From the NCBI GenBank assembly GCA_003712125.1, contig RHLF01000001.1, forward strand, positions 806,001 to 870,000: 64,000 bases of DNA, given 5' to 3'. This document shows, in pieces, positions 18,549 to 25,579 of this stretch. The translations under genes were made by a program, and so were the position numbers. Positions within the stretch are counted from its first letter, which is position 1; each line of letters begins with the position of its first letter. The DNA comes from Allomuricauda sp. Lineage in GTDB: Bacteria; Bacteroidota; Bacteroidia; Flavobacteriales; Flavobacteriaceae. The notes under the pieces are model-generated. The model was given only the letters and a program-made list of their open reading frames with translations. It was not told the DNA's origin and searched no databases.

Positions 18549-18570
18549 TTACCGACTTGCTGGTCGGTAA
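18549..18570. promoter_or_regulatory. Operator-like palindrome TTACCGAC-N6-GTCGGTAA
   Basis: A perfect inverted repeat of 8-base arms (18549-18556, 18563-18570) around 6 bases. The core ACCGAC-N6-GTCGGT is identical in half-sites and spacing to the repeat at 21931-21948 after arsM. It lies 113 bases upstream of the first gene of the arsenosugar cluster, with no T-run on either side. Confidence 0.55.
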
Positions 18571-18682
18571 CCTACCAAAATAGTCAAATGTTAAAGTTTG
18601 CCTTGTTTTGTTAGCTGGCTTTTGCCCTAACGACCAAAAATAATAGTCATTTTTATCGTAAGTTTACGGGAGACACCTATTC

Positions 18683-19369
18683 ATGTTCCATACATCAGAA
18701 CAAAAAACTGCTATTTTGGTATTTGCCCATTCGGCGAAGGAAGAAATTAGGCGCAAAGGTATTTCCAAAGGCCTCGATCTCTTTAGCGAATTGAACGCTC
18801 GAATCCTTGCTGAAGTCAAGAAAACAGAACTCCCATATTTCCATCTTTCTGAAGAACTACAAACAGGCCAGACTTTTGGGCAACGTTTTGCCAATGCCAT
18901 AGCATTGGTTTTCGCCAACGGTTTTGAACGGGTAATTGCGATAGGTAATGATAGCCCTCAATTAAAATCAAGGCACTTATTGGTGGCGGAAGACTGCTTA
19001 AACCAAGGCAAAAGTGTCGTTGGTCCCTCATTGGATGGCGGATTTTATCTTTTGGGCCTTAAAAAGGAACACTTTGACAAAGCCATTTTCACCCAGTTTT
19101 CTTGGCAAAAAACTTCCCTCCTTCGTGAAATAACAAGCTATTTAAATCAATTGGGCGTTTTTACGGAAAAACTCAACTATTTAATTGATATCGATTCTGC
19201 CCATGATATCAAACTATTATTGAAGACTACATTTGTCTCGATTCACTACAAATTGAGGGGGTTATTGGCAAGTGTCCTCAGCCCTATACGAATTGATGCG
19301 CAACAATTGTGCAATCTTCTCAGGCCCAATCATTGCAGGCTATGCGACCTCGTTAGAGGCTCGCCGTAA
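18683..19369 (+). CDS. DUF2064 glycosyltransferase-like protein of the arsenosugar cluster
   Basis: 228 residues. It is a short GT-A-like nucleotidyl/glycosyl transferase fold of the DUF2064 (TIGR04282, rSAM-associated transferase) type: VIAIGNDSPQL at 85-94 (usually GSDCPGL) and PSLDGGFYLLGL at 115-126 are the family signatures. Members occur next to the ArsS radical SAM gene and may attach or process the sugar part of arsenosugars; that role is inferred from context. The last ~30 residues after the core form a basic, Cys-containing tail. It is first in a + strand run of four genes, with an 82-base gap to the next. Confidence 0.82.
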   Translation: MFHTSEQKTAILVFAHSAKEEIRRKGISKGLDLFSELNARILAEVKKTELPYFHLSEELQTGQTFGQRFANAIALVFANGFERVIAIGNDSPQLKSRHLLVAEDCLNQGKSVVGPSLDGGFYLLGLKKEHFDKAIFTQFSWQKTSLLREITSYLNQLGVFTEKLNYLIDIDSAHDIKLLLKTTFVSIHYKLRGLLASVLSPIRIDAQQLCNLLRPNHCRLCDLVRGSP

Positions 19370-19398
19370 TTCTTGTATCTGTTGATATTGAGTGTTGC

Positions 19399-19424
19399 AA
19401 ACCAATTAATATACTAGTTGGTTT
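19399..19424. promoter_or_regulatory. Inverted repeat upstream of the CMD/arsS/arsM genes
   Basis: AAACCAA (19399-19405) and TTGGTTT (19418-19424) flank a 12-base AT-rich centre, ending 27 bases before the next start codon. The half-sites resemble but do not equal the AAACCGA/TCGGTTT arms at 21929-21950, and the spacing differs. It could be an operator at a promoter for the three downstream genes. Confidence 0.4.
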
Positions 19425-19451
19425 ATTTCTAAATTTTTAATTTATTTTTTT

Positions 19452-19787
19452 ATGGCCAATTCCTATTATGACCCTGCCGATTTGCGAAAATTTGGCAAAA
19501 TTACCGAATGGAGCGAAGAGCTTGGCAACAAATTTTTTGATTATTACGGTAAGGTTTTCGAAGAAGGTGCACTAAGTGCAAGAGAAAAGTCATTGATTGC
19601 CCTGGCTGTTGCCCACGTTGTTAAATGTCCGTATTGTATAGATGCGTATACAAAAGATGGCCTGCAACGCGGCATCACAAAAGAAGAGATGATGGAGGCT
19701 GTTCACGCCGGCGCAGCCATCGAAAGTGGCGCTACCTTGGTTCACGGGGTACAAATGATGAATAAGTACAACAAATTATCCATGTAA
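19452..19787 (+). CDS. Arsenosugar-associated CMD-domain (peroxidase-like) protein
   Basis: 111 residues with the carboxymuconolactone decarboxylase/AhpD-like fold: the helical core carries the redox Cys-Pro-Tyr-Cys at 59-62 (AHVVKCPYCIDAY), followed by HAGAAIESGATLVHG. Short proteins of this kind sit next to arsS and are annotated as arsenosugar biosynthesis-associated peroxidase-like proteins. A thiol redox role (for example reducing ArsM cysteines or handling As(III)) is inference. It ends 3 bases before arsS, so it is clearly co-transcribed. Confidence 0.87.
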   Translation: MANSYYDPADLRKFGKITEWSEELGNKFFDYYGKVFEEGALSAREKSLIALAVAHVVKCPYCIDAYTKDGLQRGITKEEMMEAVHAGAAIESGATLVHGVQMMNKYNKLSM

Positions 19788-19790
19788 CTA

Positions 19791-20876
19791 ATGGAAAGTA
19801 TTCTTAACGACGTAAAGAAGGCAAAAACAAAATCGCTTAAAGCACGCGATAATGAATTGGCTTCAAGCAACAAACAACTTGAAATACTTAATGGGGGCAT
19901 GTTTGCCGATGGTGAGCTCCCATATTTCAAAGATAAAATTGCTGAAATTGGTCATTTTCCACTGAAACCTGCCAAACTCGAAATATTGCAAATCAATGTT
20001 GGGTACATGTGCAACCAGGTTTGTGAACATTGTCACGTTGATGCTGGGCCTGACCGGAAGGAGATCATGACGCGCGAAACCATGGAGCTGTGTTTGGAGG
20101 TTATCCGCAATACGGGGGCACATACGCTTGATTTGACCGGGGGCGCACCAGAGATGAATCCAAATTTTAGATGGTTTGTTGAAGAGGCCGCCAAGGCAGG
20201 AATCCAAGATTTTATCGTCCGCTCCAATTTGACCATCATTAGGGCCAATAAAAAATACCATGACCTGCCTGATTTCTTTAAAAAACACAATGTGCATGTC
20301 GTTTCGTCAATGCCCCATTATACCCGTGGAAAAACAGACAAGCAACGCGGTGACGGGGTGTTTGATAAGTCCATAAAAGCCCTGCAAGAATTAAATGCGC
20401 GAGGTTACGGTATGCCAAACAGTGATTTAAGATTGGATCTGGTGTACAATCCTTCTGGGGCATTTTTGCCAGGAGATCAAGCGGCGATGGAAAAAGATTT
20501 CAAAAAGGCTTTGGACGAAGATTTTGGCATACAATTTCATAATTTGTTCGCCATCACCAATCTTCCAATTTCTCGCTTTTTGGATTACCTCATTGCCTCA
20601 GACAACTATGAAGATTATATGTATGCCCTGGTCGAGGCTTATAACCCTGCTGCCGTCGCCAATGTGATGTGCACCAATACCATATCTGTAAGTTGGGATG
20701 GCTGGCTTTACGACTGTGATTTTAATCAGATGTTGGATTTGAAGGTGGCCAGCAAAATAAAACATATCAAAGATTACAATGAAGAAATCCTAGGGAATAG
20801 GAATATTATTATATCACAACACTGTTACGGCTGTACAGCCGGTGCAGGAAGCAGCTGTCAAGGGACAGTGGCATAA
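19791..20876 (+). CDS. arsS: Arsenosugar biosynthesis radical SAM enzyme ArsS
   Basis: 361 residues. The radical SAM cluster motif C-x3-C-x2-C is at Cys74, 78 and 81 (GYMCNQVCEHCHVDAGP). The C-terminal region holds further cysteines at about 294 and 310 (CTNTISVSWDGWLYDCDF) and a terminal C-Y-G-C...SSCQG at 345-357, the usual auxiliary-cluster pattern of this family. ArsS adds the 5'-deoxyadenosyl group of SAM to dimethylarsenite, giving dimethylarsinoyl-5'-deoxyadenosine, the precursor of arsenosugars. The neighbours (CMD protein and ArsM) are the standard partners, which supports the assignment. Confidence 0.92.
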   Translation: MESILNDVKKAKTKSLKARDNELASSNKQLEILNGGMFADGELPYFKDKIAEIGHFPLKPAKLEILQINVGYMCNQVCEHCHVDAGPDRKEIMTRETMELCLEVIRNTGAHTLDLTGGAPEMNPNFRWFVEEAAKAGIQDFIVRSNLTIIRANKKYHDLPDFFKKHNVHVVSSMPHYTRGKTDKQRGDGVFDKSIKALQELNARGYGMPNSDLRLDLVYNPSGAFLPGDQAAMEKDFKKALDEDFGIQFHNLFAITNLPISRFLDYLIASDNYEDYMYALVEAYNPAAVANVMCTNTISVSWDGWLYDCDFNQMLDLKVASKIKHIKDYNEEILGNRNIIISQHCYGCTAGAGSSCQGTVA

Positions 20877-20895
20877 CTTTTTAAAAATTTCAACT

Positions 20896-21864
20896 ATGAG
20901 CTATTTAGAAGCTACAAATGATTTATATAGAGAAGCAGCTTTAACACCTGACGTTGGGCTTTGCTGTACTACAAATCCAATTTGGGAATTACCCGGTTTG
21001 TCCATCCCAAAGATCATGCAAGAAATGAACTATGGATGCGGCAGTACCGTGCATGCCCGAGACTTGACCAATAACCCTAACATATTATATGTAGGTGTTG
21101 GTGGCGGTATGGAACTTTTGCAGTTTTCATACTTCAGCCGACAAAAGGGAGGTGTAATAGGTGTTGATGTGGTTGACGAGATGTTAACAGCCAGTAAAAA
21201 TAACTTTACCATCGCCGAAGCCGAAAATGACTGGTTCAATTCAGAATTTGTGGAGCTTCGCAAGGGAGATGCCCTGAATCTTCCTGTGGAGGATGATAGT
21301 ATTGACGTGGCAGCCCAAAACTGCTTGTTCAACATCTTCAAGGAAGAGGATCTTAAACGTGCAATCGAAGAGATGTACCGTGTTTTAAAACCGCACGGTC
21401 GATTGGTTATGAGTGATCCTACTTGTGAGCAACCAATGAATGATGCCTTAAGGAATGATGATCGACTTCGGGCTTTATGTCTAAGTGGTAGTTTGCCCAT
21501 CAAACAATATGTGAAGGCTTTAACGGATGTTGGTTTTGGCACTATTGAAATCAGGGCCAGAAAACCCTACCGCATCTTGGATCCTAAAAATTATCCTACT
21601 GACGAATTGATTTATATCGAATCTATTGAAGTTGCAGCCATCAAAGATCCAATGCCCGATGATGGCCCATGCATTTTCACAGGAAAAGCCGCTATTTATT
21701 TTGGAAGCGATGATTACTTTGATGATCATAAAGGTCATGTGCTTTTGAAAAACCAGCCTTTGGCTGTTTGTGATAAAACCGCAGGTGCCCTCGCCTCTTT
21801 GGGAAGGGATGACCTATTTATTAGTGAGTCTACCTTTCACTATGATGGCGGTGGATGCTGCTAA
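20896..21864 (+). CDS. arsM: Arsenosugar-type arsenite methyltransferase ArsM
   Basis: 322 residues from the ATG at 20896, 19 bases after arsS; an upstream in-frame start inside arsS is unlikely. The SAM-binding loop VGVGGG is at 66-71. As-binding cysteine candidates are Cys23-Cys24 (VGLCCTTNPIW), a Cys in DPTCEQP near residue 177, one in RALCLSGSLP near residue 195, and a terminal Gly-Gly-Gly-Cys-Cys tail. The protein methylates As(III) to methyl/dimethylarsenite, the substrate of ArsS. A hairpin terminator follows at 21928-21960. Confidence 0.92.
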   Translation: MSYLEATNDLYREAALTPDVGLCCTTNPIWELPGLSIPKIMQEMNYGCGSTVHARDLTNNPNILYVGVGGGMELLQFSYFSRQKGGVIGVDVVDEMLTASKNNFTIAEAENDWFNSEFVELRKGDALNLPVEDDSIDVAAQNCLFNIFKEEDLKRAIEEMYRVLKPHGRLVMSDPTCEQPMNDALRNDDRLRALCLSGSLPIKQYVKALTDVGFGTIEIRARKPYRILDPKNYPTDELIYIESIEVAAIKDPMPDDGPCIFTGKAAIYFGSDDYFDDHKGHVLLKNQPLAVCDKTAGALASLGRDDLFISESTFHYDGGGCC

Positions 21865-21927
21865 AATGGTGAAGAAATCCATTTGCGATTACATTCTTGC
21901 CGTTACTAAACGGATAAAAAGTACACT

Positions 21928-21960
21928 TAAACCGACCGCTTGGTCGGTTTACTTTTTTTA
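21928..21960 (+). terminator. Rho-independent terminator after arsM, also operator-like
   Basis: A 10-bp stem (21928-21937 TAAACCGACC, 21942-21951 GGTCGGTTTA) with a 4-base loop, followed by C and seven T. It also contains ACCGAC-N6-GTCGGT, the same pattern as 18551-18568, so it may double as a repressor site. Confidence 0.75.
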
Positions 21961-22057
21961 TAAGGCCCATTTTAGATTAAAAAAGGCATTTTGCCGATTT
22001 TTCTTACGCTTACATCCATGTCATTTATTCAACACTCCTGTTTGAAAGATCTTTGTT

Positions 22058-22075
22058 ACAGACTTAGTGGTCTAA
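22058..22075. promoter_or_regulatory. Probable autoregulatory operator of the TetR gene
   Basis: ACAGAC-N6-GTCTAA, an imperfect repeat 12 bases before the tetR start codon and just after a -7-like GATCTTTG. It matches the perfect site at 18425-18442 in the left half and four of six right-half bases. Confidence 0.5.
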
Positions 22076-22087
22076 AACCCAAATCTT

Positions 22088-22708
22088 ATGAACAATAATC
22101 GAAAACGCATGGAGACCATGCACAAAATGAGAGCAAAGGGCCTTGAACTTTTCTACCAGAAAGGCTATCATGCGACAAGTGTTGATGAAATCTTGAAAGA
22201 GCTTTCCTTATCCAAAGGAGCTTTTTACCATCATTTCAAATCAAAAGAGGATTTCTTCATTAGTATCATACAAAATATCATCATGCAAAAGGTGTACGCC
22301 CAATTGGTGGAGCCTTTGACACAAGGCAAAAGTCCGGTGTCTGCAATCGTTGATTCAATTGAGAATGCCTTAAATATGGCGGAACACAATGATATGGACT
22401 GTGGTTTCGTTTTGGCCAATTTTTTGAATGAATTCAATAAAGGAGAAAACAATATCGTCAAATACTTGAGGGATATTGTAAAAATTTGGGAAATCAACTT
22501 GATTTCACTCCTGAAAAAAGGAAGATCTGATGGTTATATAAGCTGGTCTGTAAACTGCGAAGAGGCTGCTACCTATATTATTGCATCTTATATGGGCATT
22601 CGAACCTTAATGGTGGGCAACAGTGCTAAAATCATGAAATACCAATATGTGCAGCAGCTAAAGTCCTACTTGTACGCCATGGAGCAAAGAGAACAGGCTG
22701 TAATTTAA
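22088..22708 (+). CDS. TetR/AcrR family transcriptional regulator
   Basis: 206 residues. The N-terminal helix-turn-helix is clear: residues 16-60 read A-K-G-L-E-L-F...HATSVDEILKELSLSKGAFYHHFKSKEDF, the TetR DNA-binding hallmark. The C-terminal helical domain would bind a ligand and dimerise; it resembles the TetR_C (AcrR/YxaF) type by its Cys near 104 and the GIRTLMVG segment near 178. It follows the arsenosugar genes with its own leader, and related palindromes occur before, after and within the cluster, so control of that cluster is likely but unproven. Its stop overlaps the convergent GT9 gene by 4 bases. Confidence 0.92.
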   Translation: MNNNRKRMETMHKMRAKGLELFYQKGYHATSVDEILKELSLSKGAFYHHFKSKEDFFISIIQNIIMQKVYAQLVEPLTQGKSPVSAIVDSIENALNMAEHNDMDCGFVLANFLNEFNKGENNIVKYLRDIVKIWEINLISLLKKGRSDGYISWSVNCEEAATYIIASYMGIRTLMVGNSAKIMKYQYVQQLKSYLYAMEQREQAVI

Positions 22709-23757
22709 AGCCGTGACAAGACCTGTTCAATTTTCGCAACAACATTGTGTTCAGTTATGGTATCCATAACGGTGTCATAGCCTGTTGGCGTCTTATTCCC
22801 GTATATCGAGGTCGGAATCAATGGAAATTTATCCCGATTGGAAAGCAACCAATTTTCACTGGGTTGGTTATAAGGATAAAATCCGGCATAGGGGTGGGTC
22901 ACGCCCCAAAGCGTAATCACCGGAACACCATAATTAGCGGCTAAATGACCATTGGCACTATCCATCGAAACCATGACGTCTAGATTTGAAATCAATTGCA
23001 ACTCTTCTACAAAATTGAGCTTCCCGGGAACCGCCACCACATGGTCAAAGCTGCCGGCTACAGCTTCTACCCATGCTTTCTCTTGTTGACCGCCGCCAAA
23101 TAGAAATATTTTATACTGACTGGTATTAGATAATTTTGATATAACGGTTTCCATTTTCTCCAGCCCGTACATTTTGCCAGTATGAGCAGCAAAAGGAGCT
23201 ATACCAATCCATTTTAGCGCATCATTTCCTGTAATTCGGAGCACGTTTTCAGTAAGTATTTGCTTTTTTAGGATGTCATTTTTTGTCAAATCAACTGGAA
23301 ATCCTAATCGCCCAAAAACCTCAGCATAACGTTCATGGGTGGTCTTCAACGGCACCAAATTTCTATTTCGGATCCTTGTTAATGCTCTCTTTTCAGATCT
23401 GCCTTTATCAATCTGTACCACTCGTGTCGCCCGTAATCTAAAAAACACACCAAGCACCTTGCTTCGCAAGACATTGTGAAGATCAGCTAAAGCGACTATT
23501 TTTAGATGTTTCAACTCTTTGTAGAGCCTAAACAAACCAAAAAATCCTCGATGTTTAGTTGTAAGTTCCGCCGCGAAGAAATCAATATTGTGCAGGTCTT
23601 CAAAAATAGGTCCATGAAATTTCTTTGAAACGACCGTAAGTTTCAGTTTTGGGTATTTTTTGGTAACCGCTAATAAAACGGGTATGGTCATCGCAACATC
23701 ACCTAGTGCAGAAAGTCGAATGACAAGTAGATGGTTGTGCTCATTCCTTTTGCCCAC
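22705..23757 (-). CDS. Glycosyltransferase family 9 (heptosyltransferase-like)
   Basis: 350 residues. The start codon is GTG at 23757, since no in-frame ATG precedes the conserved LLVIRLSALGDVAMTIPV N-terminus. GT9 features are present: the ALGD loop near residue 17, IGIAPFAAHTGKMY near 184, and VSMDSANGHLAANYGVP near 258-275 with the donor-site D-S-A-N-G-H. Members transfer ADP-heptose or related sugars during LPS core assembly. It overlaps the upstream DUF4254 gene by 17 bases, suggesting coupling. Confidence 0.9.
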   Translation of the reverse strand: MGKRNEHNHLLVIRLSALGDVAMTIPVLLAVTKKYPKLKLTVVSKKFHGPIFEDLHNIDFFAAELTTKHRGFFGLFRLYKELKHLKIVALADLHNVLRSKVLGVFFRLRATRVVQIDKGRSEKRALTRIRNRNLVPLKTTHERYAEVFGRLGFPVDLTKNDILKKQILTENVLRITGNDALKWIGIAPFAAHTGKMYGLEKMETVISKLSNTSQYKIFLFGGGQQEKAWVEAVAGSFDHVVAVPGKLNFVEELQLISNLDVMVSMDSANGHLAANYGVPVITLWGVTHPYAGFYPYNQPSENWLLSNRDKFPLIPTSIYGNKTPTGYDTVMDTITEHNVVAKIEQVLSRL

Positions 23758-24343
23758 GCAAAACCGGATTTAATTCATCATCATTGTACATTTTCATTTG
23801 TTTATAAACCTTCATGTACTTTTCTCCATTTTCAATATCCAAAAGCAATTGATCGATGGCACTTGAAAGATCCTGTTTCTGTTCCAAAAGCACCTTTAAT
23901 TTTTCATTGCATTTGGCAATGTGTTCATCAGAGGCATCAGTACGTTGAACTTCCTCGCGCATGTGGAAAATTTTCAGTGCCAATATAGATAGCCTATCCA
24001 CAGCCCAGGCTGGGCTTTCGGTATTTATGGTGGCATTTTCCTTGGTTTGAACCGATTGGTATTTATTGAGGAAATAGCTGTCGATATATTCAACGAGATC
24101 TGTGCGATTTTGATTGCTGGCATCAATCTTACGCTTTAATTCCAATGCCGCTTCTGGGTCAATTTCTGGATCTCGAATTATATCTTCATAATGCCATTGC
24201 ACAGTGTCTATCCAATTTTTTTGGTAAAGTAGTTTTTCAATTCCCTTGTCATACGGGTTGCTAAAAGCTTGATTAACATCATCCTCAATATGATATGCAT
24301 CAATACTTTCTTCAAAAACTCGAAAGGCCTTATCACTAAACAT
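23741..24343 (-). CDS. DUF4254 domain protein
   Basis: 200 residues from the ATG at 24343 (MFSDKAFRVFEESIDAYH), preferred over a TTG 18 bases upstream. The sequence is all-alpha and rich in charged residues, with SPAWAVDRLSILALKIFHMREE in the middle, typical of the DUF4254 family. Its function is unknown. It habitually accompanies GT9 heptosyltransferases in Bacteroidota and overlaps one here, so a link to LPS core sugar transfer is plausible. Confidence 0.85.
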   Translation of the reverse strand: MFSDKAFRVFEESIDAYHIEDDVNQAFSNPYDKGIEKLLYQKNWIDTVQWHYEDIIRDPEIDPEAALELKRKIDASNQNRTDLVEYIDSYFLNKYQSVQTKENATINTESPAWAVDRLSILALKIFHMREEVQRTDASDEHIAKCNEKLKVLLEQKQDLSSAIDQLLLDIENGEKYMKVYKQMKMYNDDELNPVLRGQKE

Positions 24344-24358
24344 GGCGACTGTTTTTTG

Positions 24359-24366
24359 CAAAGATA
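24359..24366 (-). promoter_or_regulatory. -7 element for the DUF4254/GT9 pair
   Basis: TATCTTTG on the minus strand, 15 bases upstream of the ATG at 24343. It matches TAnnTTTG; no TTG at the standard spacing is visible. Confidence 0.4.
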
Positions 24367-24379
24367 TTTCTTTATTGCA

Positions 24380-25312
24380 TTACACTAAGTTTTCGAGAAG
24401 GAATACCATAAAGGCAGTTAGTATAAAAAGATTGACCGATAACTCTTTCAGTCCCTTTTTACCAATGGTTTCAATAAAGTTGGTCATAAAAACTGCTGCC
24501 GGAAAAAAGGACAGTAGCAATGGTGATGCCTCTTCAGATTCTAGAAAAATTAAGATGACAGCCAAGGTGAAGAATAATAACATATTGCGAATCATGATCA
24601 AACGGCCACCCCCCTTTTTTCGCAATTTGAAAAAATCGATCATTGCCAATAACAGTATTATGGCAAAAAATACGATGTCCTTTGCCCCGAGTTTTCTCAG
24701 AATAGCCTCAATGTCCATCTCCAATGTAAAAAAGCTATAGTGCGTCTGTAAAAAGCCCACATTATCAAAAGGAATTAACACGACCCATAGCAAAAGAAAA
24801 AATGTTGCCATCCCTAGCAAGAGCACCAACCAGGTTTTAAAATTTTTGCTTTCGAAGGTGTTTATGGCAAAAACTATGGCACCCATATATACAAAAGACC
24901 ATTTGTAAAATATGCTGGCCACACAAATCAATAAGGTGGCATCAAATATTTTGTGTTTGGCGTTCTTTGCCTCTTTGACTTCTAGCAACTTTTTGATTGC
25001 CAGCAATATGAAAAAATTGGCCAATACGGCATTCTCATCCAACAATGTTTGGGGGAAGGCTAACGTCAAGGCCACAAAAAAAAGCATTGCGAAAGAGCTG
25101 AGCGCTGTCACCTTGTTCTGTCTTACCAATTCATTGATAACCAAAACACTTAAAAACAATATGGCCAAAGTGAAAATTGAAAGCCAGATTTCCTTGAAAC
25201 CCATTACATCCCTTTCCCAAAAAAATAAAAGAGCGCAATAAAACAATCCCATAAATACAAGTAAGACCACGTAATTTATCGGCTTGGTTTTTGCAAAAAA
25301 GCTTGATATCAT
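24380..25312 (-). CDS. Polytopic membrane protein (DUF6427-like)
   Basis: 310 residues with about nine hydrophobic spans and no enzyme motif. The N-terminus (MISSFFAKTKPINYVVL) and the FPQTLLDENAVLANFFILLAIKKL segment near residue 90 fit the flavobacterial DUF6427 family. It lies head-to-head with a small DUF6341-like gene, which in flavobacteria is a recurrent pairing. The role is unknown. Confidence 0.8.
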   Translation of the reverse strand: MISSFFAKTKPINYVVLLVFMGLFYCALLFFWERDVMGFKEIWLSIFTLAILFLSVLVINELVRQNKVTALSSFAMLFFVALTLAFPQTLLDENAVLANFFILLAIKKLLEVKEAKNAKHKIFDATLLICVASIFYKWSFVYMGAIVFAINTFESKNFKTWLVLLLGMATFFLLLWVVLIPFDNVGFLQTHYSFFTLEMDIEAILRKLGAKDIVFFAIILLLAMIDFFKLRKKGGGRLIMIRNMLLFFTLAVILIFLESEEASPLLLSFFPAAVFMTNFIETIGKKGLKELSVNLFILTAFMVFLLENLV

Positions 25313-25332
25313 AGTGGTTTTACGTATTTTTG
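25303..25332 (+). promoter_or_regulatory. Bacteroidota-type promoter for the 25352 gene
   Basis: TTG (25303-25305), 19-base spacer and TATTTTTG (25325-25332), an exact match to TTG-N19-TAnnTTTG. The start codon is 19 bases beyond the -7 box. Confidence 0.75.
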
Positions 25333-25351
25333 TAAAGTAAATATAACCAAG

Positions 25352-25579
25352 ATGACCTCTTTTTTTTATTGGATAGAAGACTTATTTGTGAATGTCCTTT
25401 TTGCCCCCTTTGACTTTTTCAGGTTTTTAGAGCTTGATAACTGGTGGGGTGCAAGCACCATCAATTGGATATTTATGGTGGTTTGTTTTTTGGCCTTCTT
25501 GTACTGGATGAAACAGCTAAATCTTTTTCACACCAATGGTGAGGAGGATAAAAGCATTACCTCCCACTCCTACTTATAG
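25352..25579 (+). CDS. Small membrane protein (DUF6341-like)
   Basis: 75 residues. An amphipathic aromatic N-terminus (FFYWIEDLFVNVLFAPFDFFR) is followed by one strong membrane helix at about residues 36-54 and a polar tail. It matches the flavobacterial DUF6341 family as I know it. It has its own good promoter (25303-25332) and its 3' end overlaps the convergent purD stop region by 6 bases. The function is unknown. Confidence 0.82.
   Translation: MTSFFYWIEDLFVNVLFAPFDFFRFLELDNWWGASTINWIFMVVCFLAFLYWMKQLNLFHTNGEEDKSITSHSYL

Larger units (their letters stand above)
18361..18682 (+). other. 322-base divergent intergenic region with two operator-like palindromes
   Basis: This stretch lies between the divergent patatin (-) and DUF2064 (+) genes. 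It contains a minus-strand -7 element (18365-18372) for patatin and inverted repeats at 18425-18442 and 18551-18568 listed separately. I see no ORF with coding character, tRNA or other gene in it. Confidence 0.7.

Noticed and set aside
21931-21948. Pure operator reading of the palindrome after arsM
   Set aside because: The perfect stem followed by T7 right after arsM makes a terminator the primary call; the operator reading is kept only as a secondary possibility.
18683-22708. An ArsR-type metalloregulator or arsenic efflux genes near the arsenosugar cluster
   Set aside because: None found in the window; the only regulator nearby is the TetR protein.
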